DNA of 64,000 bases. Source: CAVXJN01 sp963773585. Lineage in GTDB: Bacteria > Pseudomonadota > Gammaproteobacteria > JASBUN01. The stretch lies in NCBI GenBank assembly GCA_963773585.1, contig CAVZBR010000001.1, forward strand, positions 496,001 through 560,000, given 5' to 3'. Positions 26,656-35,136 of this stretch are shown here, piece by piece. The first letter of the stretch is position 1, and the number at the start of each line of letters is the position of its first letter. Position numbers and translations under genes: made by a program. The notes beneath the pieces are model-generated. The model saw only the letters and a list, made by a program, of their open reading frames with translations, had not been told where the DNA came from and ran no database searches.

Positions 26656-27180
26656 ATGGGCGCCCCGCCGACGAGCGCGGCTTTGGCCGACGAGTTGGTG
26701 GAGTTCCGACGCCGATTCGAAACGCTGGTACTCGCCACCGTCGGTGAGGAAGCCATGCCCCACGCCAGCTACGCGCCTTTCGTGCGCGATGCGAAGACGG
26801 GTGATCTCTATGTTTTCGTCAGCGCCCTCGCGCGCCATACCGCGCATTTGGCGCGTGGAAGCGCCGAGGTGTTGCTGCTCGAAGATCAAGACTCGGGAGC
26901 GAACCCTTTTGCCCGCCGTCGACTGACTTATCAATGCGATGCCGAACGGGTTGAGCCCGGCCCGGAATGGGAGCGGATGTTGACGGAGTTCAGCCGCAGG
27001 TTCGGCAACATCGTCGCCACGTTGCGGCAACTGCCGGATTTTCAATTGTTTCGTCTCCGACCCCGCGAGGGAATCTACGTGAAAGGTTTCGGTCAAGCCT
27101 ACCGGCTGTCGGGGCCCGACCTGGCGCAAGCCACTCCGATCGGGCCGCAGGCCGGCAAAGATGCGGATCCAGCCCTTTGA
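26656..27180 (+). CDS. HugZ-like pyridoxamine-5'-phosphate oxidase fold protein
   Basis: 174 residues with a split-barrel flavin-reductase fold: LATVGEEAMPHASYAPFVRDAKTG, VFVSALARHTAHLARGS, and a C-terminal GIYVKGFGQAYRLSG that fits the HugZ-like heme-utilisation group. May bind heme or FMN. It begins directly after the DUF4126 stop, so the genes are tightly coupled. The link between a membrane protein and a HugZ-like protein hints at iron or heme handling (inference). Confidence 0.82.
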   Translation: MGAPPTSAALADELVEFRRRFETLVLATVGEEAMPHASYAPFVRDAKTGDLYVFVSALARHTAHLARGSAEVLLLEDQDSGANPFARRRLTYQCDAERVEPGPEWERMLTEFSRRFGNIVATLRQLPDFQLFRLRPREGIYVKGFGQAYRLSGPDLAQATPIGPQAGKDADPAL

Positions 27181-27260
27181 CGCTGCGGGAAGCTCACTTT
27201 CTGCTATGACTTGAAGAGAGCGGGCAGCTTCCAAGGACCCGGTCGGAACAGGAGTATGTA

Positions 27261-27551
27261 ATGAACCACGAAACCGAGATCACACGCTTGGAGACGCTGC
27301 TGGCGCGTTATCGTTCCATGACGGCTGCGTTGCAGGACGAAGTGGGACGTGCCGACGCGAAACTGCGCGAAGATCTGCATCGGGAGTTGGGCGAGATCCA
27401 TCATCGTCAACGGCATGCGGAGGAACACTTGGCGCAGGCGCGTTTGCAGCAGGCCGAATCCTGGGTCGAGGAGGATTTCGGCACCGGGCTGTTCGCCATT
27501 TTCGACGACCTCGGCCGCCGTATCGACAGCTTGTTCGGACGCATGGCTTGA
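27261..27551 (+). CDS. Small coiled-coil protein
   Basis: 96 residues, nearly all helical with heptad-like spacing (EITRLETLLARYRSMTAALQDE, HHRQRHAEEHLAQARLQQAESW) and a short C-terminal amphipathic segment (IFDDLGRRIDSLFGRM). No family name. A GGAG ribosome site lies 6 bp before ATG 27261. Likely a structural or adaptor protein; function unknown. Confidence 0.72.
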   Translation: MNHETEITRLETLLARYRSMTAALQDEVGRADAKLREDLHRELGEIHHRQRHAEEHLAQARLQQAESWVEEDFGTGLFAIFDDLGRRIDSLFGRMA

Positions 27552-27630
27552 CTACTTGGTGTCGCGATCATCTCAGCGGTAATGCTCGCCGCGGTAAAGG
27601 TCTGCGCAATGCCGACAGCGCGTGCGGGTG

Positions 27631-27933
27631 ATGTCCGAGCTTCCCAGAATTGAAATCGAGTATTGCCGTCAGTGCGGGTTCGCACTGCGGGCCGGTTGGA
27701 TGGCGCAGGAACTGTTGCGTGCGTTCGAAGACGAATTGCGCGAGGTGGCGTTGGTGCCGGGCAGCGGCGGGCATTTCATCGTGCGTCTGGATCGGCAGTG
27801 CTTGTTTTCGCGGCGCGAATCCGGGCGTTTTCCCGAAGCAAAGGAAATCAAGTTGATGATTCGCGACCGCATCGGCTCGACCAAACGTTTCGGTCACCGA
27901 GAACGCAGTTCGTTGCCGGGCGACCAGGAATAA
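27631..27933 (+). CDS. SelT/SelW/SelH (Rdx) family thioredoxin-fold protein
   Basis: 100 residues of the Rdx family: IEIEYCRQCGFALRAGWMAQELL with the CxxC redox motif (Cys in both positions where eukaryotic members carry Sec), then VALVPGSGGHFIVRLD and a C-terminal helix with RIGSTKRFGHRE. Expected to act in thiol redox control; the partner is unknown. ATG 27631 is preferred over a start three codons upstream. It converges with the uracil-DNA glycosylase gene, which ends 10 bp later. Confidence 0.88.
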   Translation: MSELPRIEIEYCRQCGFALRAGWMAQELLRAFEDELREVALVPGSGGHFIVRLDRQCLFSRRESGRFPEAKEIKLMIRDRIGSTKRFGHRERSSLPGDQE

Positions 27934-27942
27934 CAACCATCT

Positions 27943-28563
27943 TCAATCGCATTCTTGTGCGGCCTGCCAGGCCGGGTGCGCTGCGATCTTTTGCAGCGCG
28001 AGGTGCAAAAGTGATTTGCCCGGTTCGGTACGGTGCCAGGTGGAAGCGCCGGAGGGGTGTGGCAACGGCACTGCATCCATGGTGACGCCGTGGACAGTGA
28101 CGGTATGCTGTTTGCCGACCACGGCATCCAAGCGCGGCGCCGGCATGAGTTGAGCGATGGCAAGTTTCCCGGCTGGAATCACCAACCGCGGTTGCAGCAG
28201 CTTCAACTCACGCTGCAGCCAACCGCGGCAGTTGTCGATTTCATCTTGACGCGGTACCCGATCGCCGCCGGTAGGGTTCTTGCCCGGAAAGCAGCGGCAT
28301 ACCGCGGCCACGTACACGCGCTGACGGAACGTTTGTTCATTCATGCCAATACCGGCGAACCATTTGAACAGGGTTTTCCCCGCCGTCCAGGCGAATGGCC
28401 GCGCTTCGACGATTTCCTTTGGTCCCGGTGCTTGACCGATCAGCATCACCCGCGACGCGACCGGTTCACCGGTGACCGGCGGACCCTGCATATCGGGGCA
28501 GCGACGGCAGGCGCGTACCTGGCTTTGATGTCGGCGGATGGTCTGCTGGCTTACGGTCTTCAT
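27943..28563 (-). CDS. Uracil-DNA glycosylase, Fe-S family 4/5-like
   Basis: 206 residues. Motifs VMLIGQAPGPKE (active-site water loop) and LPHPSGAS (C-terminal DNA-intercalating loop), with four cysteines (ACRRC, VCRCFPG, DNCRGW) suited to a [4Fe-4S] cluster as in families 4 and 5. Removes uracil from DNA. Start ATG 28563 is favoured over a frame running to 28689, whose first 42 residues are unlike the family. Confidence 0.87.
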   Translation of the reverse strand: MKTVSQQTIRRHQSQVRACRRCPDMQGPPVTGEPVASRVMLIGQAPGPKEIVEARPFAWTAGKTLFKWFAGIGMNEQTFRQRVYVAAVCRCFPGKNPTGGDRVPRQDEIDNCRGWLQRELKLLQPRLVIPAGKLAIAQLMPAPRLDAVVGKQHTVTVHGVTMDAVPLPHPSGASTWHRTEPGKSLLHLALQKIAAHPAWQAAQECD

Positions 28564-28658
28564 CGCGATATTATGCGCGTATTGGCAAGCGCGCGGCAAA
28601 GCAGCACCGGTTCGGACTTGCCTTGGGCAGAAGTGAAACAGCCGCCAAGACTGCAAAC

Positions 28659-29354
28659 ATGATTCCCATCCGCGATGACAACCCCGCACGCATTACGCCC
28701 TGGGTCACCTGGTCGGTGATCGGTCTGTGCACGCTGGTCTACCTCTGGCAGATGGGGCATGGACCGCGCGAGCAGCAGGCATTGGTCTACGGCCTTGGTC
28801 TGGTTCCCGGCGTACTGGTCGGCGATCTCGCGCTGCCGCCTGACTTGTACCGGGTTCCCGCTGTGCTGACGCTGTTCACGTCTATGTTCCTGCATGGCGG
28901 TCTGCTGCACTTGTTGGGAAACATGTTGTATCTGTGGATCTTCGGCAACAACATTGAAGACGCCATGGGCCACGTGCGCTATGGACTGTTTTATCTGCTT
29001 TGCGGACTGGCCGCGGCGTTGGCGCAGGCGCTGCCGAATCCTGACTCGCAAATCCCCATGATCGGTGCGTCAGGGGCCATTTCCGGCGTGCTGGGCGCGT
29101 ATCTGGTGTTGTTTCCCCACGCACGCGTGCTGGTGGCGATCCCGTTCGGTTTCTACTTGCATACTGTTTACCTGCCCGCCGTGCTGGTGCTCGGGTTCTG
29201 GTTTGCGCTGCAGCTTTTCAGTTCCGCGGGTACCCATCCGGCCGAGGGCGGCGTCGCGTTCTTCGCCCATGTCGGCGGCTTCCTCACCGGCATGGTGCTG
29301 ATCCCCGTGTTTCGGTATCGCCACGTGCGTTTATGGCAGGGCCGGCGGACGTGA
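28659..29354 (+). CDS. Rhomboid family intramembrane serine protease
   Basis: About 231 residues and six TM helices. The catalytic Ser is in PMIGASGAISGVLG (GxSG), the catalytic His in FFAHVGGFLTGM, and the L1 region carries the family's HGGLLHLLGNMLYLWIFG. It cleaves TM substrates in the inner membrane. The start is ATG 28659; a longer frame from 28623 is unlikely. Divergent from the uracil-DNA glycosylase, with 95 bp between. Confidence 0.92.
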   Translation: MIPIRDDNPARITPWVTWSVIGLCTLVYLWQMGHGPREQQALVYGLGLVPGVLVGDLALPPDLYRVPAVLTLFTSMFLHGGLLHLLGNMLYLWIFGNNIEDAMGHVRYGLFYLLCGLAAALAQALPNPDSQIPMIGASGAISGVLGAYLVLFPHARVLVAIPFGFYLHTVYLPAVLVLGFWFALQLFSSAGTHPAEGGVAFFAHVGGFLTGMVLIPVFRYRHVRLWQGRRT

Positions 29355-29379
29355 TTGCGCGCCCTATCGCGTCCGACCC

Positions 29380-30018
29380 ATGAACGGCCCGGAATCGATG
29401 ATCAATGCGTTCGTGACGCTGTTCATCGTCGTCGATCCCATCGGCGTTGCCGGCATATTCGCGGTTCTCACCCGCCGCACCGATACCGACAGCCAACGGC
29501 GTACGGCGGTGCGCGGTGTGTTCTTGTCGGCGCTGATTCTGTTCACCTTCTTTTTTATCGGCGCACAGCTACTGAGAACTTTGGGGATCGGCATGCCGGC
29601 GTTTCGCATCGCCGGAGGAGTGCTGCTGTTTTTGCTCGCCATCGACATGGTGTTCGCGCGGCAATCGGGGTTGCGTTCCACTACGCGCCGGGAGCAGGAG
29701 GAAGCCGAGCATCGACCGGACATTTCGGTATTTCCGTTGGCGTTTCCCCTGATCGCGGGACCTGGCGCGTTGACCACGGTGCTGTTGATGACCGGCGGCG
29801 AACACGGCGCGTGGACCTTCGCCGCGATGTTCGCGGTCCTGGCGCTGGTGCTGGCGCTCACCTTGCTGGCGTTGTTGATGGCGCCGCGCATTCTCCGCGT
29901 CCTGGGAGAAACCGGAGCAAATGTGATCAGCCGCTTGCTGGGTTTGGTGTTGTCGGCGCTGGCCGTGCAGTACGTCCTCGACGGCATCGGCGCGGCATTC
30001 TCGGTGTCTGCCGGGTAA
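29380..30018 (+). CDS. MarC family integral membrane protein
   Basis: 212 residues with about six TM helices and the MarC pattern: FVTLFIVVDPIGVAGIFAVLT, RIAGGVLLFLLAIDMVF, FPLAFPLIAGPGALTTVLLM and a C-terminal VISRLLGLVLSALAVQYVLDG. Role unknown; the antibiotic-resistance link implied by the name has not held up. It ends 57 bp before the 75-bp repeat array. Confidence 0.93.
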   Translation: MNGPESMINAFVTLFIVVDPIGVAGIFAVLTRRTDTDSQRRTAVRGVFLSALILFTFFFIGAQLLRTLGIGMPAFRIAGGVLLFLLAIDMVFARQSGLRSTTRREQEEAEHRPDISVFPLAFPLIAGPGALTTVLLMTGGEHGAWTFAAMFAVLALVLALTLLALLMAPRILRVLGETGANVISRLLGLVLSALAVQYVLDGIGAAFSVSAG

Positions 30019-30075
30019 GGGCAATGTTGCGTCCGGCCCTTCGGAGCTTGACACAACCTACCAGTGCTGGTGCAA

Positions 30076-30750
30076 CCGTCAGCGACGGTAATACCAGCGT
30101 AGGATGTGTGAAGCGCGCAGCACGGACGCATCGTTCTCGTTCCAGCACAACCGTCAGCGACGGTAATACCAGCGTAGGATGCGTCAAGCGCGCAGCGCAG
30201 ATGCACCGTGCTCGTTCCGGCACAACGGCCAGCGACGGTAATACCAGCGTAGGATGCGTCAAGCGCGCAGCGCAGATGCACCGTGCTCGTTCCGGCACAA
30301 CGGCCAGCGACGGTAATACCAGCGTAGGATGCGTCAAGCGCGCAGCGCAGATGCACCGTGCTCGTTCCGGCACAACGGCCAGCGACGGTAATACCAGCGT
30401 AGGATGCGTCAAGCGCGCAGCGCGGACGCATCGTTCTCGTTCCGGCACAACCGCCAGCGACGGCAATACCGGCGTAGGATGTGTCAAGCGCGCAGCGCGG
30501 ACGCATCGTGCTCGTTCCGGCACAGCCGCCAGCGACGGTAATACCGGCGTAGGATGTGTCAAGCGCGCAGCGCAGACGCATCGTGCTCGTTCCGGCACAA
30601 CGGCCAGCGACGGTAATACCAGCGTAGGATGCGTCAAGCGCGCAGCGCGGACGCATCGTTCTCGTTCCGGCACAACCGCCAGCGACGGCAATACCGGCGT
30701 AGGATGTGTCAAGCGCGCAGCGCGGACGCATCGTGCTCGTTCCGGCACCC
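30076..30750. repeat. Tandem array of nine 75-bp REP-like units
   Basis: Nine back-to-back copies, each 75 bp, from 30076 to 30750. Each carries GTAG followed by an inverted repeat, best as GATGCGTC...GACGCATC in units 5 and 8 (stem 8 bp, loop rich in GCGC). That is the GTAG-head stem-loop form of REP elements mobilised by RAYT transposases. Units 3 and 4 are identical, 5 equals 8, and 6 equals 9 but for the last two bases, showing block duplication of about 225 bp. The array lies between the convergent 3' ends of the MarC gene and the diguanylate cyclase. Because 75 is divisible by 3, long artificial reading frames cross it on both strands. Confidence 0.93.
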
Positions 30751-30780
30751 ACGCGCCAATCGCGCGAACGTACGCACGCT

Positions 30781-31959
30781 TCAGTGAATCGCCACCCGGT
30801 TCCTGCCCCCGTCCTTGGATCGGTAAAGCGCGCGGTCGGCACGGTGCATGGCCGGCTCGATGGTCTCATCGCTGTCGTGCCATGCTGCCACGCCGATGCT
30901 GATGGTGACCGCCAAATCCGGTCCCGGGAGGGTGGTTTCCATGGCTTCGCGCAGTCGTTCGGCCATTTGCCGGGCCGCGTCCTCGTCCAATTCCGGCGCC
31001 AGCACCGCGAACTCGTCGCCACCCAGACGGCCGAACGCATCGGGCTTGCGTAGCGTGCGTCGTAGGATACGCGCGAGTCGGGTCAGGATTTGATCGCCCG
31101 CGGAATGCCCCAGCGAGTCATTGATGCGCTTGAAGTTGTCGATATCGATTAGCATTACCGCCAGCGGCCGGCCATAGCGGCGGCTGCGGTTGACTTCCTT
31201 GGCCGCCAATTCGAGAAAGTGGCGTCGGTTCCAGGCCCCGGTCAGGGAGTCGGTGGTAGCCAGTTGCCGGAGTTCGGCTTCCAGGCGCTCGCGCCGGTCC
31301 ACTTCCTGCTCCAAGGCGTGGCGCAGACGGCGTTCCTCGATGAGTTCCCAGAACTGATGCCGCAGCAGGCGGTGGCTGCGGTGCGCGTAGATCAGGCCGA
31401 GCAGGTTGATCACTGCAAGCAAAGTACCCACTTGCAGCAACAGGCTCACATCCGCGCCCAGGCGTTGATAGGCAATGATGAAATAGCCGCCACTGGCATA
31501 CAGGCCGGCCGTAGCCATCAACGGGAGCCGGTTGGGGATCAGTAGATACAACGCCAGCACCACCAGCAGTTCGGTCAGCGCCGACGCCAGGACGTCGTTG
31601 TAGTAGAGTGCGACGACTACCCAATGTACGGGAATGATCAGCAGCTCGAAGGCGAACACGGCGCGAGCCAGGGCATCCGGCGCGCGAAACCGGCTGATCA
31701 GCAAAGCTGTGGCAACCGCGCCCACGGTTACCAGCAAGCGCAACAGCACCAGAACTGATAGCGATGCCTCCGGGCCGACGCGGGCGAAATCGCTGGGCAG
31801 GTACAACGCGAAAAGAACCCCGGCCGCGATCAGCGCCCAACGGGTTTGACGCACGGTCTCCGGATGGGCCCAGTCCCGGTACGCCCGTTCCACAGCGTCG
31901 TCGGAAAGGAATCCGAAGACATTAACGGCGGGACGTGCGACGGATTCCGACACTGACAT
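30781..31959 (-). CDS. Membrane-bound GGDEF diguanylate cyclase
   Basis: 392 residues: about six TM helices in the first 200, a coiled linker (RLRHALEQEVDRRERLEAELRQLATTDSLTGAWNRRHFLEL) and an intact GGDEF domain with RLGGDEFAVLAPE. Makes cyclic di-GMP from GTP. The helical membrane sensor resembles no domain I can name. An RxxD inhibitory site is not evident at the usual place. ATG 31959 is the only good start. Together with the GGDEF gene at the right edge and the PilZ protein at 55.7 kb it forms the window's c-di-GMP content. Confidence 0.9.
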   Translation of the reverse strand: MSVSESVARPAVNVFGFLSDDAVERAYRDWAHPETVRQTRWALIAAGVLFALYLPSDFARVGPEASLSVLVLLRLLVTVGAVATALLISRFRAPDALARAVFAFELLIIPVHWVVVALYYNDVLASALTELLVVLALYLLIPNRLPLMATAGLYASGGYFIIAYQRLGADVSLLLQVGTLLAVINLLGLIYAHRSHRLLRHQFWELIEERRLRHALEQEVDRRERLEAELRQLATTDSLTGAWNRRHFLELAAKEVNRSRRYGRPLAVMLIDIDNFKRINDSLGHSAGDQILTRLARILRRTLRKPDAFGRLGGDEFAVLAPELDEDAARQMAERLREAMETTLPGPDLAVTISIGVAAWHDSDETIEPAMHRADRALYRSKDGGRNRVAIH

Positions 31960-32052
31960 TGGGCGTAAACCTGTTTATTTGTACACGCAGTATACTGAGC
32001 CTAACGTAGACTTGAAAGCCGGCGTTATCGGCTTCTCCGGTGCAGGGTGAGC

Positions 32053-32907
32053 ATGGCACAACCATATTGCATTGTGGTGCACGGCGGCGCGGGCGTGTAT
32101 CGCGACGAGGGCATTGCTTCGCGTGCCGAGGGATGCGAGCGGGCGGCTCGGGCCGGTTGGCAGGTGTTGCAACGTGGCGGCGGGGCGCTGGACGCAGTCG
32201 AGGTCGCGGTGGCAATCCTGGAAGACGATCCGTTGTTCAACGCCGGCACCGGGGCGCCGCTCAACAGCGCTGGCGAGGTGGAGTTGGACGCGTCGATCAT
32301 GGATGGCGCCACGTTGCGTGCCGGTGCCGTGGGGGCCGTGCAGGGGGTGTGCAATCCGATTCGCCTGGCCCGCCATGTGCTGGACGATGGCCGGCACATA
32401 TTGTTGGTGGGTGCTGGTGCCGGCGCGTTTGCGGTGGAACGCGGGCTGGAGATTTGCGACCCCGGGCAGATGATCACCGAGGCGCAGCGCAGCCGCTGGC
32501 AGGAACGCTACGGCACCGTCGGCGCGGTCGCGCTAGACTTGCGCGGTCGACTGGCCGCCGCCACATCCACCGGCGGTTTGTTCGGCAAATTGCCCGGACG
32601 GGTCGGGGATTCGGCGCTGATCGGTTGTGGGACTTATGCCGACGAGCATAGCGCGGTGTCTTGCACGGGCGCAGGCGAGGCAATCATGCGCGTCCAAATG
32701 GCGCGTAGCGCGGGAGACCTGATGCGCGCCGGTCTCGATCCCGGCACCGCCTGTCGCGAAAGCCTTGCCATGCTGGTGGCGCGCACGGATGGCGAAGCGG
32801 GTTTGATTGCACTCGATTGCAACGGCCGGATAGGGTACAGCTGGAATAGCCGGCACATGCCGGTGTGCCTTGTGGATGCGGGAGGTGAAGCTTTCTTCAC
32901 CGGCTGA
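32053..32907 (+). CDS. Isoaspartyl peptidase / plant-type L-asparaginase
   Basis: 284 residues of the Ntn-hydrolase asparaginase-2 family. The nucleophile is Thr155 in GTVGAVALD, freed by autoproteolysis into alpha and beta chains; the DPLFNAGTGAPLNSAGEVELDASIMDG segment and the later TGAGEA loop are intact. Cleaves beta-aspartyl dipeptides and asparagine. ATG 32053 follows an AGGGTGA-like site; a GTG two codons upstream is possible. Confidence 0.92.
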   Translation: MAQPYCIVVHGGAGVYRDEGIASRAEGCERAARAGWQVLQRGGGALDAVEVAVAILEDDPLFNAGTGAPLNSAGEVELDASIMDGATLRAGAVGAVQGVCNPIRLARHVLDDGRHILLVGAGAGAFAVERGLEICDPGQMITEAQRSRWQERYGTVGAVALDLRGRLAAATSTGGLFGKLPGRVGDSALIGCGTYADEHSAVSCTGAGEAIMRVQMARSAGDLMRAGLDPGTACRESLAMLVARTDGEAGLIALDCNGRIGYSWNSRHMPVCLVDAGGEAFFTG

Positions 32908-32915
32908 GCGGGCCG

Positions 32916-33250
32916 TTATTTCGATTTAGGCCCAGGTCCGAACGGCATTGGAAATGGCGTGACGTTGGCGCCTGCTTCGTTCGCATCCAAGATTCGATTC
33001 GGCCCCTCCTTTTTCACTTCGTCAATCCGGATCAGTGCCTGCAGCGGCACGTAAGTGCGCTTGACTCCGCTGGATTCCGCCTTGAGTTTTTCTTCCGAAG
33101 GATCCACCTAAACGGCACTGCGTTCGCCAAAGATCAAGTCGCTCATTTCGACGAACGCTTAGAGCACGCCTTGGGTGACATTGCGCGCATACAACTCATA
33201 GACTTTGCCATGGTGTGAAATAGTACTCGATAGACTCGATTGCTTTGCAA
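32916..33250 (-). pseudogene. Broken DUF1820 family gene
   Basis: Reading from about 33250 (TTG) down to 32916, the residues match the small DUF1820 family: RVYRVLFH, then after a one-base frameshift HGKVYELYARNVTQG, VEMSDLIFGERSAV, VDPSEEKLKAESSGVKRTYV and the final NVTPFPMPF. Two in-frame stops interrupt it: TAA at 33162-33160 (after TQGVL) and TAG at 33111-33109 (after RSAV). One frameshift and two nonsense codons within about 110 codons show decay, not sequencing noise alone. An intact 63-codon frame at 32916-33107 is only its tail. Confidence 0.88.
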
Positions 33251-33331
33251 GGTGCTCGCCCCGGCGCGATGTCCGTCGATGGCCACTGATCTGAAAACTG
33301 CGATCCGTGTGCCAAGGGATCGGCCGACGTC

Positions 33332-33365
33332 CTGAAGCGCAGTATATCAGCCCGTTGCGCTTCAG
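33332..33365. terminator. 10-bp perfect inverted repeat at the HAD gene 3' end
   Basis: CTGAAGCGCA at 33332-33341 pairs exactly with TGCGCTTCAG at 33356-33365, leaving a 14-base loop. It straddles the stop of the HAD gene (minus strand) and lies between it and the DUF1820 relic. There is no U-tract, so a factor-independent terminator is only possible, not certain. Confidence 0.4.
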
Positions 33366-34039
33366 TCCGAAACCCGCACGCTGGTATTCGCGGCCGAGTC
33401 GTCGAGACGTTCCCAACCGCGAGCCACGGCGATATTCGCCAGGACCCGGTCCGGATGTACGACCACCGCCCGCGCCACCCGTTCCAGCAGTGGCAGGTCG
33501 TGTATGGAATCGGCGTAAGCCGTGCAATCCTGCAGCGCAATGTGCTCCTGGCGGCAAATCCATTCTGCGGCGTCCAGCTTCTCGCCAGCCAGCGGGTGGC
33601 GAAGCGGCGGCCGCCAATGGAACCGCTCACCGCGACTGGCACATTCAGTTGCGCACCATCTGTCCACGCCCAGGGCTGCCGCCAGGGGCGCGGCGAGGAA
33701 ATCGGGCGCGCCGGTAAGCAGAGCAACCTGTTCGCCCGCGCGCTGATGACCGCGCAGACGTTCAAGTACGCTGGGTCTCAGTTGCGGCAGCAACTTTTTC
33801 TGCACGAAGCACGCGGCCAGGCATTCGACTTGCCCACGCCGCAGATTGTTCAAATAGGCTTTGTTCTTGCGCCCGACATGACGTCCGAGCTGGCGCCAAT
33901 AAGCGGCATAGAAGCCCAGCGCGGAGAGGATCTGGACCGGCCCGAGTTTCGCGTGCAACGCAAGGTAGGTAATGAATCGGGCTTCCGAACTCGGGGCCGG
34001 CAGCAAGGTGCCGTCCAGATCCATGAGTACTGCGCCCAC
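33362..34039 (-). CDS. HAD-IB phosphatase family protein
   Basis: 225 residues: motif I LMDLDGTLLP, motif II VALLTGAPDFLA, a helical cap between them, and motif IV YADSIHDLPLLE. Similar to SerB-like/HAD-IB phosphatases that act on phospholipid or amino-acid phosphates. The start is GTG 34039, one base after the stop of the CDP-alcohol transferase gene, so both are in one operon; a phosphatase for a phospholipid head group or its precursor would fit (inference). Confidence 0.85.
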   Translation of the reverse strand: MGAVLMDLDGTLLPAPSSEARFITYLALHAKLGPVQILSALGFYAAYWRQLGRHVGRKNKAYLNNLRRGQVECLAACFVQKKLLPQLRPSVLERLRGHQRAGEQVALLTGAPDFLAAPLAAALGVDRWCATECASRGERFHWRPPLRHPLAGEKLDAAEWICRQEHIALQDCTAYADSIHDLPLLERVARAVVVHPDRVLANIAVARGWERLDDSAANTSVRVSD

Positions 34040-34040
34040 G

Positions 34041-34673
34041 TCAGTCAGTTCCGCCGAGGGTGCGGGGTTTACGCACTACAATGTGCGCAAGATAGAATTC
34101 CACCAGCACCGGTGCGCCGCGCAAGACGCATAAGCCCACCGCGGCGTAGACCAGGAGCGCTGCGACCGTTTCGATCGGTCCGGCCCATTGATGCCAGATT
34201 GTCGGCCACAACTTCGGCACAGGTTGGAAGGCGAGAATCCAGGCGAAGGCGATTGCTTTCACCGTGCCGTAGAATCCACGCATGAAACGGCCGGCAACCA
34301 GGTAGCGACCCAATGGCGAGCGCATCATGCCGAACGCGCTCTGCCCTTGGGTCGCCGCGTGACTGCGTATGGTGTCGACCATCAGTCCGCGGGTAATGAA
34401 TACAATCGCGACCCACACGGGCACCAGATCCAGATCCGCAAGTACGACCCAAAGTACGTTCTCCACCACGCGATCGACGATGATGTCGTAAACCGATCCG
34501 AAGACCGATGTCTCGCCGCGTTTTCGCGCCACGTAACCGTCGACGCCGTCAAGGGCGATGATCAGGATCAGCAGCAAGGGATTGAGGAGTTGCGCCTGGG
34601 GCGGCGCGAAATAGGCCATCGCGACCAAAACGAACAGCAGCAGAAAACGCCCCGACGTGATCAGGTTGGCCAT
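34041..34673 (-). CDS. CDP-alcohol phosphatidyltransferase family protein
   Basis: 210 residues, about five TM helices, with the family signature D-G-x2-A-R-x8-G-x3-D-x3-D (DGYVARKRGETSVFGSVYDIIVD). Transfers a phosphatidyl group from CDP-diacylglycerol to an alcohol; the substrate (glycerol phosphate, inositol phosphate or serine) cannot be told from sequence. ATG 34673 has AAGGT upstream. The HAD-IB phosphatase immediately downstream could remove the phosphate from a phosphatidyl-alcohol phosphate. Confidence 0.88.
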   Translation of the reverse strand: MANLITSGRFLLLFVLVAMAYFAPPQAQLLNPLLLILIIALDGVDGYVARKRGETSVFGSVYDIIVDRVVENVLWVVLADLDLVPVWVAIVFITRGLMVDTIRSHAATQGQSAFGMMRSPLGRYLVAGRFMRGFYGTVKAIAFAWILAFQPVPKLWPTIWHQWAGPIETVAALLVYAAVGLCVLRGAPVLVEFYLAHIVVRKPRTLGGTD

Positions 34674-34901
34674 CGAGCTACCTTTATTTCTCGGCCCAGC
34701 GGGAAATGCATGGAACATACCGGCGCGCGCCGTCGTACCAAGCGGAACATAACCATCGTCATGCCGGAAAAGACTAGGCCAGCGCCTGCCGCAATGCCAG
34801 CACTTCCCGCGTGCTTGACGAGCGCGCTGGCCTCACCTAAGAGACAGGGTATGCCGCAGCTGCTTGCGGACCGCGGCTGCCAGGCTGAAGGAGGTAAATC
34901 C

Positions 34902-35114
34902 ATGCACACGGTGCACATCTACATTACCGAAGGTCCGGACGTGTCGGACCTTGAGCAATTGCGTTTGGAATTGATGTCCGATCCCTACGTCGCCAATGTG
35001 CAATGCTCGCCCCATGAATTACTGGTCGAATACGAAGAGCATTTCCTCGGTCCCGCCCAGTTTACCAGCGTGTTGCGCCGCCACGGATTGCACGGCGACG
35101 TTACCGCCTGCTGA
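34902..35114 (+). CDS. Small hypothetical protein, ferredoxin-like fold possible
   Basis: A 70-residue protein starting at ATG 34902 with AAGGAGG 7 bp upstream. The pattern (MHTVHIYITEGPDVSDLEQLRLELMSDPYVANVQC then LLVEYEEHF) is beta-alpha-beta, like small HMA-type domains but without the CxxC metal site. Function unknown. It converges with the YigB-like gene ending at 35137. Confidence 0.68.
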   Translation: MHTVHIYITEGPDVSDLEQLRLELMSDPYVANVQCSPHELLVEYEEHFLGPAQFTSVLRRHGLHGDVTAC

Positions 35115-35136
35115 CCAACGCGGGGCTTGCGGGTCT

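Noticed and set aside
30076..30750. CRISPR array
   Set aside because: The 75-bp units are contiguous with no unique spacers, and no cas genes are present.
29355..31040. Long open frames on both strands crossing the 75-bp array (515, 558 and 273 residues)
   Set aside because: They exist only because the repeat period is a multiple of three and lacks stops. They overlap the MarC and diguanylate-cyclase genes in antisense, lack ribosome sites and read as low-complexity repeats.
33159..33617. 153-codon minus-strand frame ending in the DUF1820 relic
   Set aside because: Its upstream part is antisense-like shadow of the HAD gene; only the last residues match DUF1820.
34661..34918. 85-codon minus-strand frame upstream of the CDP-alcohol transferase
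   Set aside because: Contains a hydrophobic stretch and overlaps the transferase start by 13 bp, but no ribosome site or family; it also overlaps the start of the plus-strand gene at 34902.
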